Origin: Terrirubrum flagellatum
Lineage (GTDB): Bacteria > Pseudomonadota > Alphaproteobacteria > Rhizobiales > Beijerinckiaceae
Direction of reading: 5' to 3'
Assembly (NCBI RefSeq): GCF_022059845.1
Contig: NZ_CP091851.1
Location: forward strand, 3,100,001 to 3,164,000
DNA length: 64,000 nt
How positions within the stretch are numbered: position 1 is the stretch's first letter; every line of letters begins with the position of its first letter. Below, in pieces: positions 41,853-50,769 of the stretch. A program made the translations under genes and the position numbers. Under the pieces are notes generated by a model. It ran no database searches, was not told the origin of the DNA, and saw only the letters and a list, made by a program, of their open reading frames with translations.

Positions 41853-43079
41853 ATGTCCGTTTCAATCGAACGCCGGCGGGAAGTTGCAACAATCCCGCTT
41901 CTCGGCGCCATCGCCTTCGCCAACGCGTTCGGAGCCGTGATTGTCTTTCCGCTGGCGCCGTTCCTCGCCGCCGATCTCGGCGTCCCCCTTGCGGACGTCG
42001 CGCTCGCCAGCATGTGCTTTGCGGGCGCCGCAGGAGCTGGCGGCTTCATCGGATCCCTTTTTCTGGGGCGGCTTGATCGTCGCCGGGCGATCCTCGCCCT
42101 ACTTGGCGGTTTCGGCGCCGCCACCTTGTTAGCCGCCGTGGCTCCAACCTTCGCCTGGTTGTTGGCTGCTCGGCTGATCGGCGGGCTTTTCGCTGGCCCA
42201 TTGCTCGCCATCGTCTTCTCCATGGCGGCCGAGGCCGTGCCGGCCGATCGCAGGGCCCGGGCCGCGAGCGTGATCGTGGGCTCCTACGGCCTCGCGCTTT
42301 TGCTGGGATTGCCGGCGACAATCGCTTTCGTCGCGCTGGAAGAAGGGTGGCGAGGTTCTCTGATCGCGCTTGCCGGACTCGCCTTCACACTCATGGCGCC
42401 GGCGGCGATCATTCTGCCGCGAAGCAGTGATTTCGAGTTACGGGCTTATGGCGCGGCTTTCCATGACCTTTATCGAGTTCTGGCGCGACCGGAGAGCCTG
42501 ACAGGACTAGCACTCATCGCCGGCGCGTCCTTCGCCACGCTCCTGATTTCCCCTCATATCGCGACCTTCGCCCTCAAGAACGCTCATGTTGGCGAGGCGG
42601 GTCTGATGATGGCCTATCTCATCGGCGGCGGGCTTGCTTTATACAGCACGCGCAGCGTCGGCTGGGTAATGGACAGGGTGGGCGCGCTCCCGGCGTCGAT
42701 CGGCGTCGGCGCGACGTTGACCCTGCTTTTACTCCTGGCCTTCGTTGCTCCGATTCCGCGCGCGCTGACGCCGCCTCTGCTTGGCCTTGTACTCGCCGCA
42801 CAGCTTGCCCGCAGCACGGTCGCGCAGGCGAGCGCCGTTCGCATCGCCCGGCCGGGCGATCGCGTCGCCTACCAATGCCTCGCCGCCGCCTGCACGAGCC
42901 TCTTCCAAGCGGCGGGCGCCGGATGCTCTACGCTGATTCTTTCCGAGCAAGGCGACGGACGTCTCACCGGCATTGAATGGCTTGCCGCGCTCAGCATCCT
43001 TTTGTGCTGGATCGCGCCTGCCCTGGTCATGTTGCTCGAAAAGCAGATGGCGGCGCGCCAAAATTTGTGCAAAAAATGA
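41853..43079 (+). CDS. MFS transporter
   Basis: A 408-residue, roughly 12-helix carrier. The N-terminal half shows GAIAFANAFGAVIVFPLAPFLAADLGV and a loop motif GSLFLGRLDRRRAILAL between helices 2 and 3; a proline/glycine-rich helix 5 follows (GSYGLALLLGLPATIAF). It resembles drug/metabolite exporters of the DHA1 type more than sugar symporters. It is first after the LacI gene on the rightward side and its stop codon overlaps the second operator. It may export a product or import the substrate of the following operon. Confidence 0.87.
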   Translation: MSVSIERRREVATIPLLGAIAFANAFGAVIVFPLAPFLAADLGVPLADVALASMCFAGAAGAGGFIGSLFLGRLDRRRAILALLGGFGAATLLAAVAPTFAWLLAARLIGGLFAGPLLAIVFSMAAEAVPADRRARAASVIVGSYGLALLLGLPATIAFVALEEGWRGSLIALAGLAFTLMAPAAIILPRSSDFELRAYGAAFHDLYRVLARPESLTGLALIAGASFATLLISPHIATFALKNAHVGEAGLMMAYLIGGGLALYSTRSVGWVMDRVGALPASIGVGATLTLLLLLAFVAPIPRALTPPLLGLVLAAQLARSTVAQASAVRIARPGDRVAYQCLAAACTSLFQAAGAGCSTLILSEQGDGRLTGIEWLAALSILLCWIAPALVMLLEKQMAARQNLCKK

Positions 43080-43092
43080 TGAACCGGTTCAT
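43079..43092. promoter_or_regulatory. LacI-type operator O2
   Basis: A second exact ATGAACCGGTTCAT overlaps the MFS stop codon and the left end of a candidate promoter (TTGCAC at 43092-43097, 18 bases, TAGATT at 43116-43121) for the importer operon. Two identical operators 1.28 kb apart could also support DNA looping. Confidence 0.75.
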
Positions 43093-43148
43093 TGCACATC
43101 TCGCTTTGTGCTGCTTAGATTATTGCGCCGCAGCGAAAGGATCTCGCA

Positions 43149-44138
43149 GTGACCCTCCGCGACCGTCTCAAAAGCATCGCTCTCGCATCAGCCCTTCTCG
43201 CTGTTCCAGCCGTGGCCGCGGCGCAGACCCTGCCGCGACTGGACTTCGCCGGTTCGGTCACATGGATCGGACAGGTTCCCATTCTGGTCGCGATCGAGAA
43301 GGGATTCTTCAAAGAGCAGGGCCTCGACGTGCGCGTTCAGGTCATCGTCAATTCGGCCGACCGCATCCGCGCTATCGCCGCGGGCAGCGTCGCCTTCAGC
43401 AATCTCGGCCGTGTCGCCGTCATCAGTGAAATGGCGCGCGGCAATGACAGCTTCTCATTCTTCGCCAATGTCGACGACTCGCCAGGCCAGGAAGGCTGCT
43501 GGGCCCGGCCTGGAATCGCCTCGGCGAAAGATCTGAAAGGGAGGCCGGTCGCTGCGAACGCATCGGCCGAAATCACCTTAACCGGCATCCTGGCCGACTC
43601 CGGAATGACCTTGAAGGACACGGACTATCGCAGCCTGCCGCCGACCGAAATGGCGGCGGCGTTGAGCCACGGCGATATCGAAGCCGCCTGCGTCTGGCAG
43701 CCTCTGCTTGCCCGCCTGCAGCAGGCGGTTCCGGATGGAAAGCTTCTCGGCACCGACCGCGACACCGAGATTTTCCGACGCTTCGGCACCATGGCGGCGG
43801 GAGATATTGTCATCATCTCACGCAAGCTCGCGCAGACGCAGCCCGGGCAGGCGAAAGGCATCGCCGCCGCGGTGCTCAAAGGGGCGGACTTTACGATCGA
43901 GAAGCCCGAAGAAGCGGCCGCTGTGGTTGCGGGATACTTCAAGCAGACGCCGGAGCAAATTCTCACCGCGATCAAGGAATTCAAATATTTCGGCAGCGCC
44001 GGCTGGCAGGATCACATCAAGAAACATGCGGCGCAGATTCAGTATCTCGCCGACATGCTGCACGAGGCCGGCAAGATTCCGGCGCGGCCCGACGCTGACA
44101 AATGGCTCGACGTCAGCTTCGTTCCTGCGACGCGCTGA
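43149..44138 (+). CDS. SsuA/TauA-like ABC substrate-binding protein
   Basis: A 329-residue periplasmic protein with a Sec signal (SIALASALLAVPAVAAAQ, cleavage after about residue 26). The mature N-terminus has the NMT1/SsuA pattern (VTWIGQVPILVAIEKGFFKEQGLDVRVQV, described in parts). This family binds sulfonates, nitrate, thiamine precursors and related small anions. It starts 57 bp after operator O2 and is followed within 6 bp by the permease gene. A sulfonate-like or aromatic anion ligand fits the downstream monooxygenase, but this is inferred. Confidence 0.88.
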   Translation: MTLRDRLKSIALASALLAVPAVAAAQTLPRLDFAGSVTWIGQVPILVAIEKGFFKEQGLDVRVQVIVNSADRIRAIAAGSVAFSNLGRVAVISEMARGNDSFSFFANVDDSPGQEGCWARPGIASAKDLKGRPVAANASAEITLTGILADSGMTLKDTDYRSLPPTEMAAALSHGDIEAACVWQPLLARLQQAVPDGKLLGTDRDTEIFRRFGTMAAGDIVIISRKLAQTQPGQAKGIAAAVLKGADFTIEKPEEAAAVVAGYFKQTPEQILTAIKEFKYFGSAGWQDHIKKHAAQIQYLADMLHEAGKIPARPDADKWLDVSFVPATR

Positions 44139-44143
44139 TCGGC

Positions 44144-44968
44144 ATGTCCAGCATATCATCGCAGGCCGCGCTACCAGTGAAGGCCGCCCGTCGTCTGGCG
44201 ATCGCGCGGCCAACGTCCAGAGTATTGATTGGCGCGGCGTCGGTGTCGGCTTTCCTTTCGCTCTGGGCGGCCGCTTCCGGTTTCGGATGGATATCGCCGC
44301 TATTCCTGCCGTCGCCGCTCGCCATAGCGAAAGCAGCGGCGAAACTGATCGCGTCAGGCGATCTGTGGATCGCCATTCTATCCTCATCCGCCCGAGTATT
44401 TGCGGGATTTTTTCTGGCGGCCGTCGTTGCGATTCCGCTCGGCGTCGCGATGGCGGTGAACGACATCTTACGCGCGGCGCTGGCGCCATTCATCTCGCTG
44501 CTGCGGCCGCTGCCATCGATCACCTGGATTCCGCTGACGATCCTGTGGCTCGGAATTGGCGAGCAGCAGAAGGTGCTGATCGTGTTTCTCGGTTCGTGGA
44601 TCTACATCCTGCTCGCGACCTACGAAGCGACGCGCCGCGTCGATCCCATTCTCGCGCGAGCCGCGCGCAATCTTGGCGCGTCTGACGTCGTGGTCATGCG
44701 CGAAGTGATCTTTCCCGGCGCGCTGCCAGGCATCCTGGCCGGGCTCAAGGTCACGCTCGCCATCGCATGGTCCTGTGTGCTGTCGGCTGAGATGGTGGCG
44801 GCGCGCAACGGTCTCGGCGCGCTGATCTGGGAGGCGAAGGATTGGGGCGACATGACGCTGGTGTTGGTCGGCATGACGTCGATTTCGCTGACCGTGCTTG
44901 CGGCGGACGCGCTCGCAAATCAGGTCGAGCGGCTGCTGCAGCCCTGGGACCGCCATCGCCGCCACTGA
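44144..44968 (+). CDS. SsuC/TauC-like ABC permease
   Basis: A 274-residue permease from the ATG at 44144, 6 bp after the binding-protein stop. Six hydrophobic segments surround the family EAA region (AARNLGASDVVVMREVIFPGALPGILAGLK). LLRPLPSITWIPLTILWLGIGE is the conserved segment of taurine, sulfonate and nitrate permeases. A 40-residue soluble N-terminus precedes helix 1. The ATPase gene follows after 17 bp. Confidence 0.9.
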   Translation: MSSISSQAALPVKAARRLAIARPTSRVLIGAASVSAFLSLWAAASGFGWISPLFLPSPLAIAKAAAKLIASGDLWIAILSSSARVFAGFFLAAVVAIPLGVAMAVNDILRAALAPFISLLRPLPSITWIPLTILWLGIGEQQKVLIVFLGSWIYILLATYEATRRVDPILARAARNLGASDVVVMREVIFPGALPGILAGLKVTLAIAWSCVLSAEMVAARNGLGALIWEAKDWGDMTLVLVGMTSISLTVLAADALANQVERLLQPWDRHRRH

Positions 44969-44985
44969 ATGCGAGAGCAACGTCG

Positions 44986-45792
44986 ATGTCTGCAATTCTG
45001 ATCGCAGAACATGTCACCAAATCCTATCCCGTAAATGAAGCCGACCTCGTCGCGGTGCGCAATCTGTCGCTGGAGATCGAGGAAGGCGAACTGCTGTGCA
45101 TCCTCGGCGCGTCAGGTTGCGGCAAATCGACGATGCTCAGCCTCTTCGCCGGATTCTCGGCGCCGACCAGCGGGCGGGTCCTGCTTCGCGGCGAGCCGAT
45201 TGCGGGGATCGAGCCGCGTTGCGGCATGGTGTTTCAGTCCTACGCGCTGTTTCCATGGAAGACCGTACGCCAAAACATAGAGTTTCCACTGCGCATGCGC
45301 GGCGTCGCCCGCGCCGCCCGACGCGAGATGGCCGACGGCTTCATCGACATGGTGCAACTGAGCGGCTTCGCAGATCACTATCCGGCGGAGCTCTCAGGCG
45401 GCATGCAGCAGCGTGTGACGATCGCGCGATGCCTCGCCGCAGACCCAGAGGTCCTGTTGATGGATGAGCCTTTCGCCGCGCTCGATGCGATGACGCGGCA
45501 GGTCATGCAGGGCGAGTTGCTGCGGCTGCAGGAGCGCAGCGGCAAGACGATTGTCTTTATTACGCATAATCTCGACGAGGCGTTGATCCTTGGTCATCGC
45601 ATCGTCGTCATGTCGGCGAGGCCTGGACGCATCAAGACGATCGTCGAGAACGCTTTGCCGCGCCCGCGCGGCGTCAGCGTGCAGACCTCAGCTCCATACT
45701 CCGCGTTGAAGACGGAGATATGGAATCACGTCGAGGAGGAGGTGATGCATCATGTCGCCGCCTCTCGCCTCGCAGCGCCCATCGGCGCGTGA
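44986..45792 (+). CDS. SsuB/TauB-like ABC ATPase
   Basis: A 268-residue ATPase from the ATG at 44986. Walker A GASGCGKST is at about 41-49, the signature LSGGM at 136-140, Walker B VLLMDEP at 156-162, and EPFAALDAMTRQ is the wording typical of sulfonate/taurine/nitrate ATPases. There is no TOBE domain, as usual in this family. It energises the permease just upstream. The monooxygenase gene follows closely, so the whole set is one LacI-controlled operon. Confidence 0.92.
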   Translation: MSAILIAEHVTKSYPVNEADLVAVRNLSLEIEEGELLCILGASGCGKSTMLSLFAGFSAPTSGRVLLRGEPIAGIEPRCGMVFQSYALFPWKTVRQNIEFPLRMRGVARAARREMADGFIDMVQLSGFADHYPAELSGGMQQRVTIARCLAADPEVLLMDEPFAALDAMTRQVMQGELLRLQERSGKTIVFITHNLDEALILGHRIVVMSARPGRIKTIVENALPRPRGVSVQTSAPYSALKTEIWNHVEEEVMHHVAASRLAAPIGA

Positions 45793-45814
45793 TCGCGATT
45801 GGATCGAGAACGCC

Positions 45815-47167
45815 ATGACGACAAGATACATGAAACTGGTGGCCTTTCTGAAAGCTGGGCCAACCAGCCACCATCACGGCATGTGGCGCCACCCTGAGAC
45901 CGACAATGGGTTTCTCGAACCTGAGTGGTACGAGCATCTCGCGCGCGTTCTGGAGCGCGGCTTTTTCGACTGCCTGTTCTTCGCCGACGTGCTTGGCCTC
46001 TATGACTATTACAACAGCAGTTACGACGTGACGGTTGGCAAGGGGGGCGCCTTGAGTCTGCTTGATCCGCTTCCGATCATCGCCATGATGGCGCGCGTGA
46101 CGCGCAATATCGGCCTCGGCGCGACGCTTTCGACGACATTCCACAATCCTTATCAGATCGCTCGCACGCTCGCGACGCTTGATATCCTTAGCAACGGGCG
46201 GACGGCATGGAACGTCGTCACCTCCGCGAGCCATCTCGAAGCGCGGAATTTCGGTCTCGACGCAATTCCGGGCCGCGACGAGCGCTACGCGCGCGCCGAT
46301 GAAGTCCTGGAGTCCTGCGTCAAGCTCTGGGAGAGCTGGGAAACGGACGCTATCATCCTCGACAAAGAGAGCGGCGTCTTCGCTGATCCGCGCAAGCTGC
46401 GCTATGCGAACTATCAAGGGCGCTTCGTGCGCACCCGCGGACCGTTGACGACGCCGCGCATGCCGCAGGGCCGCCCAATCATCATGCAAGCCGGGTCGTC
46501 AGGCCCCGGCCGCGATTTTGCAGCGCGCTGGGCAGAGATGATCTTCACGCTGCAGCACACGGCCGATGACATGCGCCGATTCCGTAGCGAGACCCGCGCG
46601 CGCATGACGGCGCTGGGTCGTGATCCCGACGATTGCGCGGTGCTGCCGTCTGTTGATCCGATTATTGGCGAGACGGAATCGATCGCTCGCGAGAAGCAAG
46701 ACTATGTGAACAGTCTCGTCGATCCGGAGCTCGGCATGGCGCTGATGTCGTCTCATGTCGGCGTCGATCTCTCGCGCTTCCCGATCAGCCAGCCAGTCTC
46801 TGATTTGTCGCTGGAGGAAGGCTCTCGCGGTTCGTTCGACGTTATTTTACAAGGCACGCGCGCGCACGGCCTGACATTGGGTGAGGCCGCACGCCGCTAT
46901 GCGACAAGCGAACTCGCGCCGCAGATCGTTGGAACGCCGGCGCAGGTCGCCGATCAGCTCGAAGCGATGTTCACCAGCGAGGCGTGCGATGGCTTCATTC
47001 TGACGCCAACCGTGACCCCTGGAACGTGGGAGCAGTTCACGCGCGCGGTCGTTCCGATCCTTCAGCGCCGTGGCCTGATGCGTCGCGCCTATGAAGGTTC
47101 GACGCTGCGCGAAAATCTGCGCGCCGCGCCGCAACCGGGTTCGCTCGGATCAGGGAGGGCGGCATGA
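45815..47167 (+). CDS. NtaA/SnaA/DszA-type FMNH2-dependent monooxygenase
   Basis: A 450-residue luciferase-like (LLM class) flavin monooxygenase from the ATG at 45815; an earlier ATG at 45752 overlaps the ATPase gene. Landmarks of the NtaA/SnaA/DszA subgroup are MWRHPETDNGFLEPEWYEHLARVLERGFFDCLFFAD (in parts), GLGATLSTTFHNPYQIART, TAWNVVTSASHLEARNFG and IIMQAGSSGPGRDFAARWAE. These enzymes oxidatively cleave C-N or C-S bonds of chelators, sulfones or sulfonates with reduced flavin supplied by a separate reductase, which is encoded two genes downstream. Confidence 0.92.
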   Translation: MTTRYMKLVAFLKAGPTSHHHGMWRHPETDNGFLEPEWYEHLARVLERGFFDCLFFADVLGLYDYYNSSYDVTVGKGGALSLLDPLPIIAMMARVTRNIGLGATLSTTFHNPYQIARTLATLDILSNGRTAWNVVTSASHLEARNFGLDAIPGRDERYARADEVLESCVKLWESWETDAIILDKESGVFADPRKLRYANYQGRFVRTRGPLTTPRMPQGRPIIMQAGSSGPGRDFAARWAEMIFTLQHTADDMRRFRSETRARMTALGRDPDDCAVLPSVDPIIGETESIAREKQDYVNSLVDPELGMALMSSHVGVDLSRFPISQPVSDLSLEEGSRGSFDVILQGTRAHGLTLGEAARRYATSELAPQIVGTPAQVADQLEAMFTSEACDGFILTPTVTPGTWEQFTRAVVPILQRRGLMRRAYEGSTLRENLRAAPQPGSLGSGRAA

Positions 47168-48072
47168 ACAAGCCGACTGTCGGCTTCGTCGGTTTCGGCG
47201 AAGCGGCCCAATGCTTTGCGCGCCATCTGTCGGACGTGGGCGCTGCAGAGATCATCGCATTCTGCGACGGGCCAACGAACCATCCTCCCTATGAGCCCGC
47301 GTTTCGCGAACTGGCGGCACGCTGCGGCGCGAGGCTCGTCGATTCGATCACGCAGCTTGCCCAACAGTCAGAGGTTATTTTCTCGGCCGTTGTCGTCGCG
47401 ACGGCGGAGCCCGTGGGTCGCGCGATTGCGCGAGAGCTGAAATCAAACACCATTCTGGTCGACATCAATGCCAGCACGCCGGCGCAGAAGCGCGCTATCG
47501 CCGACGCGGTAGCGTACAATGGCGGGCGCTATGTCGACGCAAACCTGATGGGGTCCGTCAGCATCTACGGGGCCAGGGTCACACTCTATTGTTCGGGCGA
47601 TGGCGCCCGTCGCTTTGCCGAAATGTTTTCGCCAATGGGGCTGTCCATCGAGGTCGCCGACGGCGCAGCGGGAAACGCTGCGACCGTCAAGATGCTGCGC
47701 AGCGTTGTCACCAAGGGCATCGAAGCTCTGGTAATCGAGGCATTGACCGCAGCGTCTCGCGCAGGCGTGCGACAAGAAGCTCTGCGCGGCATTTGTGAAC
47801 CGATGGATGCGACGTCTTTCAGCAGTTTCGTCGATATGTGCGTCCGATCGGACGCGCTGCACGCCGAGCGGCGAGCGATCGAAATGGACGGCGTCGCCGC
47901 CAGCGTGCGCGAAATTGGCGTCGCGCCGCTGATGACCGAGGCGACGTGCGCTCGCCTTCGCGCTTCCGCGGCGCTCGGCCTGCGGGAGCGATTTGCGACG
48001 GCGCCACGTTATACCGCGGACGACGTGCTCGACGCCTATGCGGCAGAGGAGACTCGTCGTGCAGGCGCATGA
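47164..48072 (+). CDS. NAD(P)-binding DUF1932-type dehydrogenase
   Basis: A 302-residue protein of the 6-phosphogluconate/3-hydroxyisobutyrate dehydrogenase superfamily. The Rossmann motif GFVGFGEAAQCFARHL is at about 6-21, INASTPAQKRAIADAV and GRYVDANLMGSVSIYG follow, and the C-terminal DUF1932 helical domain contains NAATVKMLRSVVTKGIEALV with the likely catalytic Lys. It overlaps the monooxygenase stop by 4 bp. It probably reduces or oxidises a cleavage product. This combination with NtaA-type enzymes is not one I can link to a known pathway. Confidence 0.85.
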   Translation: MNKPTVGFVGFGEAAQCFARHLSDVGAAEIIAFCDGPTNHPPYEPAFRELAARCGARLVDSITQLAQQSEVIFSAVVVATAEPVGRAIARELKSNTILVDINASTPAQKRAIADAVAYNGGRYVDANLMGSVSIYGARVTLYCSGDGARRFAEMFSPMGLSIEVADGAAGNAATVKMLRSVVTKGIEALVIEALTAASRAGVRQEALRGICEPMDATSFSSFVDMCVRSDALHAERRAIEMDGVAASVREIGVAPLMTEATCARLRASAALGLRERFATAPRYTADDVLDAYAAEETRRAGA

Positions 48073-48601
48073 GCTCGCAGCGCAGGGCCCTGTAGGCGAT
48101 CTTCAACGAGCGGCCGAGCAAAACCCTTACGACGCACGCGCATTTCGTCAGGCGATGGGGCGATTCGCCACCGGAGTGGTCATCGTCACCGCCAGTGAAG
48201 AAAACGGACGGCCGGTCGGGCTAACGCTGAACTCATTCAACGCGGTGTCGCTCGCCCCGCCCCTCATCCTCTTCAGCGTCGCCCGCAGCGCGCGCAGTCT
48301 CGACCACCTCGTTCGCGCGCAAGCTTTCGTTGCGAATGTCCTGCATCGTGGGCAGGAAGCGCTTTCCGACCAGTTCGCTTCCTCAACATCGAGCAAGTGG
48401 GAAGGCGTCGACTATGAGAGCGGTCTCGAAGGCGCTCCTTTGATATCTGGCGCTCTCGCCCATTTCGAGTGTGCGCCATACGCCCGGCACGACGGCGGCG
48501 ACCATATCATCTTTCTCGGCGAGGTGCGGAAATTCCGCGCCTCGGTCGATGAGTCGCCCCTGATTTACTATCGCGGCCGCTATCGCGATCTTGGCGGATA
48601 G
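48059..48601 (+). CDS. Flavin reductase-family protein (HpaC/NtaB type)
   Basis: A 180-residue flavin reductase from the GTG at 48059, with GAGGAGACTC upstream and a 14-bp overlap with the previous gene. The core reads YDARAFRQAMGRFATGVVIVTA, GLTLNSFNAVSLAPPLILFSVARSA and FVANVLHRGQEALSDQFAS, the FMN-binding split barrel of the family. It would supply FMNH2 to the LLM monooxygenase. The ending LIYYRGRYRDL is the conserved C-terminus. It is the last recognisable gene of the operon. Confidence 0.9.
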   Translation: MQAHELAAQGPVGDLQRAAEQNPYDARAFRQAMGRFATGVVIVTASEENGRPVGLTLNSFNAVSLAPPLILFSVARSARSLDHLVRAQAFVANVLHRGQEALSDQFASSTSSKWEGVDYESGLEGAPLISGALAHFECAPYARHDGGDHIIFLGEVRKFRASVDESPLIYYRGRYRDLGG

Positions 48602-48667
48602 TCGGCTCAAATGGCGAACTCAGTTCTATTTTCTGCAGCGACTCGGCCTCCACGACGCCCCACATGT

Positions 48668-48925
48668 TTAGTCTGCGTTGGAATTCAGGTAATCGATGGC
48701 GCTGCTCTCGCGCGCCCTTGATGCGCCTGGAGCCGCGCAGACGCTCGACGAATCCAGCGCCGATAGGATCTGTGAGGCTGAAGCCAGATCCTCAGGCGGA
48801 GCATATACGGCTTCCCTGTTTTGAACTTCCGGAGAAGTGGCGAGCTCGTCCTGGTTCGGCCGCGCCGTTCCCAAGAGCATGGCGAACATGAACATTGCTG
48901 CGATGGAGACGAGAACGCGGTTCAT
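48668..48925 (-). CDS. Small putative secreted protein
   Basis: An 85-residue frame from the ATG at 48925 with GAGGGG six bases upstream. The first 21 residues (MNRVLVSIAAMFMFAMLLGTA) form a plausible Sec signal peptide; the rest is acidic, Ser/Ala-rich and has one Cys. No family was recognised. It lies alone in a region rich in gene remnants. The ribosome site and signal peptide support it, but it may still be spurious. Confidence 0.45.
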   Translation of the reverse strand: MNRVLVSIAAMFMFAMLLGTARPNQDELATSPEVQNREAVYAPPEDLASASQILSALDSSSVCAAPGASRARESSAIDYLNSNAD

Positions 48926-49395
48926 GTGAGCCCCTCAAGTCGTCGCCGCTGACTTCGTCGATCACGCGATCGCCTCGACGTGACTCCGTCACTTGAGAGC
49001 GCGGACGCGCAACTCGCAGCGCAAAAACTGTGCAGAATTTCCCGTCTTAGTCGCGCCACAACAAAGCTAATCGGCTCTACCGAGCGGTTTCCACAGCAAA
49101 CAGTGTGCCAGCTACCGCATGGCGCCAGAAGGATGGATCACTTTCGAATCCCAGTGTTTGATCGCAGAAGGTCGCTCGGCAACAATCTCTGCGGCGCGGA
49201 GCGATATGGGTTTGACCAAACTATGGGCGCCAAAAGCGGACTCTCGAGTTGCATCCCAGGAGCGGACATCCAACCCAAACGAAATCGCGCCGTGCGCCGC
49301 CGACTGCAACTATCACTCGACAAAGGTGCAGTCTGAGGAAACGTACGAGTGCATTTCTCCTAAACAGCACTAATCTGCACTGCTCCGGCTTGCGC
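48926..49395. other. Region without supported gene
   Basis: These 470 bases hold only short overlapping frames on both strands (for example 48980-49336 rightward) without ribosome sites or motifs. They lead into the truncated oligopeptide ATPase gene. No repeat or terminator was identified. Confidence 0.4.
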
Positions 49396-49842
49396 TTAAC
49401 ACTGCACCAGATGGCCGGGCGACAGCTCACGATAGAAACGTTTTGGCGGACAATAGTCTGCTCTGCGCACGGGGCTTCTAATCTCATCCGCGAAAGGAGC
49501 GCGCCTGCCCGACCGGCGAGTCGGGTCGGGAATCGGCGCCGCGACAAGCAGGCGTTTGGTGTAAGGATGCTGAGGATTCTCGAACATGGCCGCCCGCGAT
49601 CCAATCTCGACAATCTCGCCAAGGCACATCACCGCTACGCGATGGCTGATGCGCTCGACAACCGCCATGTCATGCGAAATGAAGAGGTAAGCGAGCTTCA
49701 TTTTGGCCTGCAGCTCCAGCATCAGATTGATGATCTGCGCTTTCACCGAGACGTCGAGCGCCGAAACGGACTCGTCCGCCACAATCAACCGGGGCGCAAG
49801 CGTGCGGGCGATGCAGATTCGCTGGCGTCGGCCGCCCGCTTG
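49396..49842 (-). pseudogene. 5'-truncated Opp/Dpp-type peptide ABC ATPase
   Basis: The C-terminal half of a peptide-importer ATPase. From about 49842 leftward it reads GGRRQRICIARTLAPRLIVADESVSALDVSVKAQ (in parts), then FISHDMAVVERISHRVAVMCLGEIVEIG and NPQHPYTKRLL, ending PGHLVQC at 49396. The Walker A half and the LS of the signature are missing; just upstream the frame meets TAA. It abuts a truncated MFS gene on the other strand at about 49840, so both genes lost their 5' ends in one event. Confidence 0.8.
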
Positions 49843-50414
49843 GCATTATTGCACGTCAGCCACGTTTCGTCCTGGCCGTCGTCTGCGGCGTCGTCTCGTA
49901 CTTGCTGATGAGCTTCCTGATGGCCGCCGCGCCGTTGGCGATGAAGATTTGCGGTCTGTCACAGGAGTCCGCGAACCTCGGTCTTCAATGGCGCATCATC
50001 GCGATGTACGGGCCGAGCTTCTGGACGGGTTGTTTGATCACGCGCTTGGGCGCGTCTTGTGTGGTCGCCATTGGTCTGGCGCTCATCGCCGCTTCTTCCG
50101 CAGCCGGCTTTCTTGGCGTCGACGTGGCGCGCTTCTGGGCGACCCTGATCTTGCTTGGAGCAGGCTGGAGCTTCGGGTTCGTTGGAGCTTCCGCGATGGC
50201 CCTTGAATGTCATCAGCCGGAAGAAAAGGCGCGCGTGCAGTCGTTCAGTGACTTCGTCGTCTTCGGCACGATGGCGGTTGGCTCGCTCCTCTCCGGCGGC
50301 CTCCTGTCGTCCTTCGGGTGGAGCGCCGTCCTGACGCTCTCATTCACCCCGTTGATGGTCGCCGTGGCGGCTCTCTGCGCCTGCGCGTTCTCAGCGCGCG
50401 TGAAGAGCGCGTAG
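49838..50414 (+). pseudogene. 5'-truncated MFS transporter, C-terminal half
   Basis: The readable frame starts at about 49838 (LGIIARQPRFVLAVVCGVVS) and continues through helices 7-12 (PLAMKICGLSQESANLGLQW, GPSFWTGCLITRLGASCVVAIGLALIAAS, ending SARVKSA). There is no start of its own before an internal ATG at 49902. The N-terminal six helices are missing, and the sequence to the left belongs to an antisense ATPase gene. The gene is therefore a remnant that cannot make a full carrier. Confidence 0.75.
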
Positions 50415-50769
50415 TCGATGATTGCCCGTCAGCGCAGAACTTGCCGCCAACAGGAGCACTTATCGCGCAACGCTTGCAACGTTGCCAGGGAGGCGTGAAC
50501 TGAACGGCTCAAAGCCACGGCGCGAGCGTCGCCTGTTTTAGCCGTCTCCGTGCTCGCGGCGCATTCTGCGTAGGTCTCGCCGTCAAGAGCAGTGGCCGTC
50601 GGGCGCCATATGCCGACATTTAGAGTTATTCTCCAAACCCGACATTTGCAGTACAGCGTGGCGAAGACCGGCGATCGGCTGCGCAGTTCAACCGCAATGG
50701 GAGCGCCAATCGAACCGATGGGCCACGCCCCGTGGCGCCCGTCAGGTCTGCGAAATTGCGCACGCAGCC
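50415..50769. other. Region without supported gene
   Basis: About 355 bases between two gene remnants. Short frames on both strands have no recognisable motifs. It may contain the degraded 5' half of the OsmC/Ohr-like gene that becomes readable near 50770. Confidence 0.35.
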
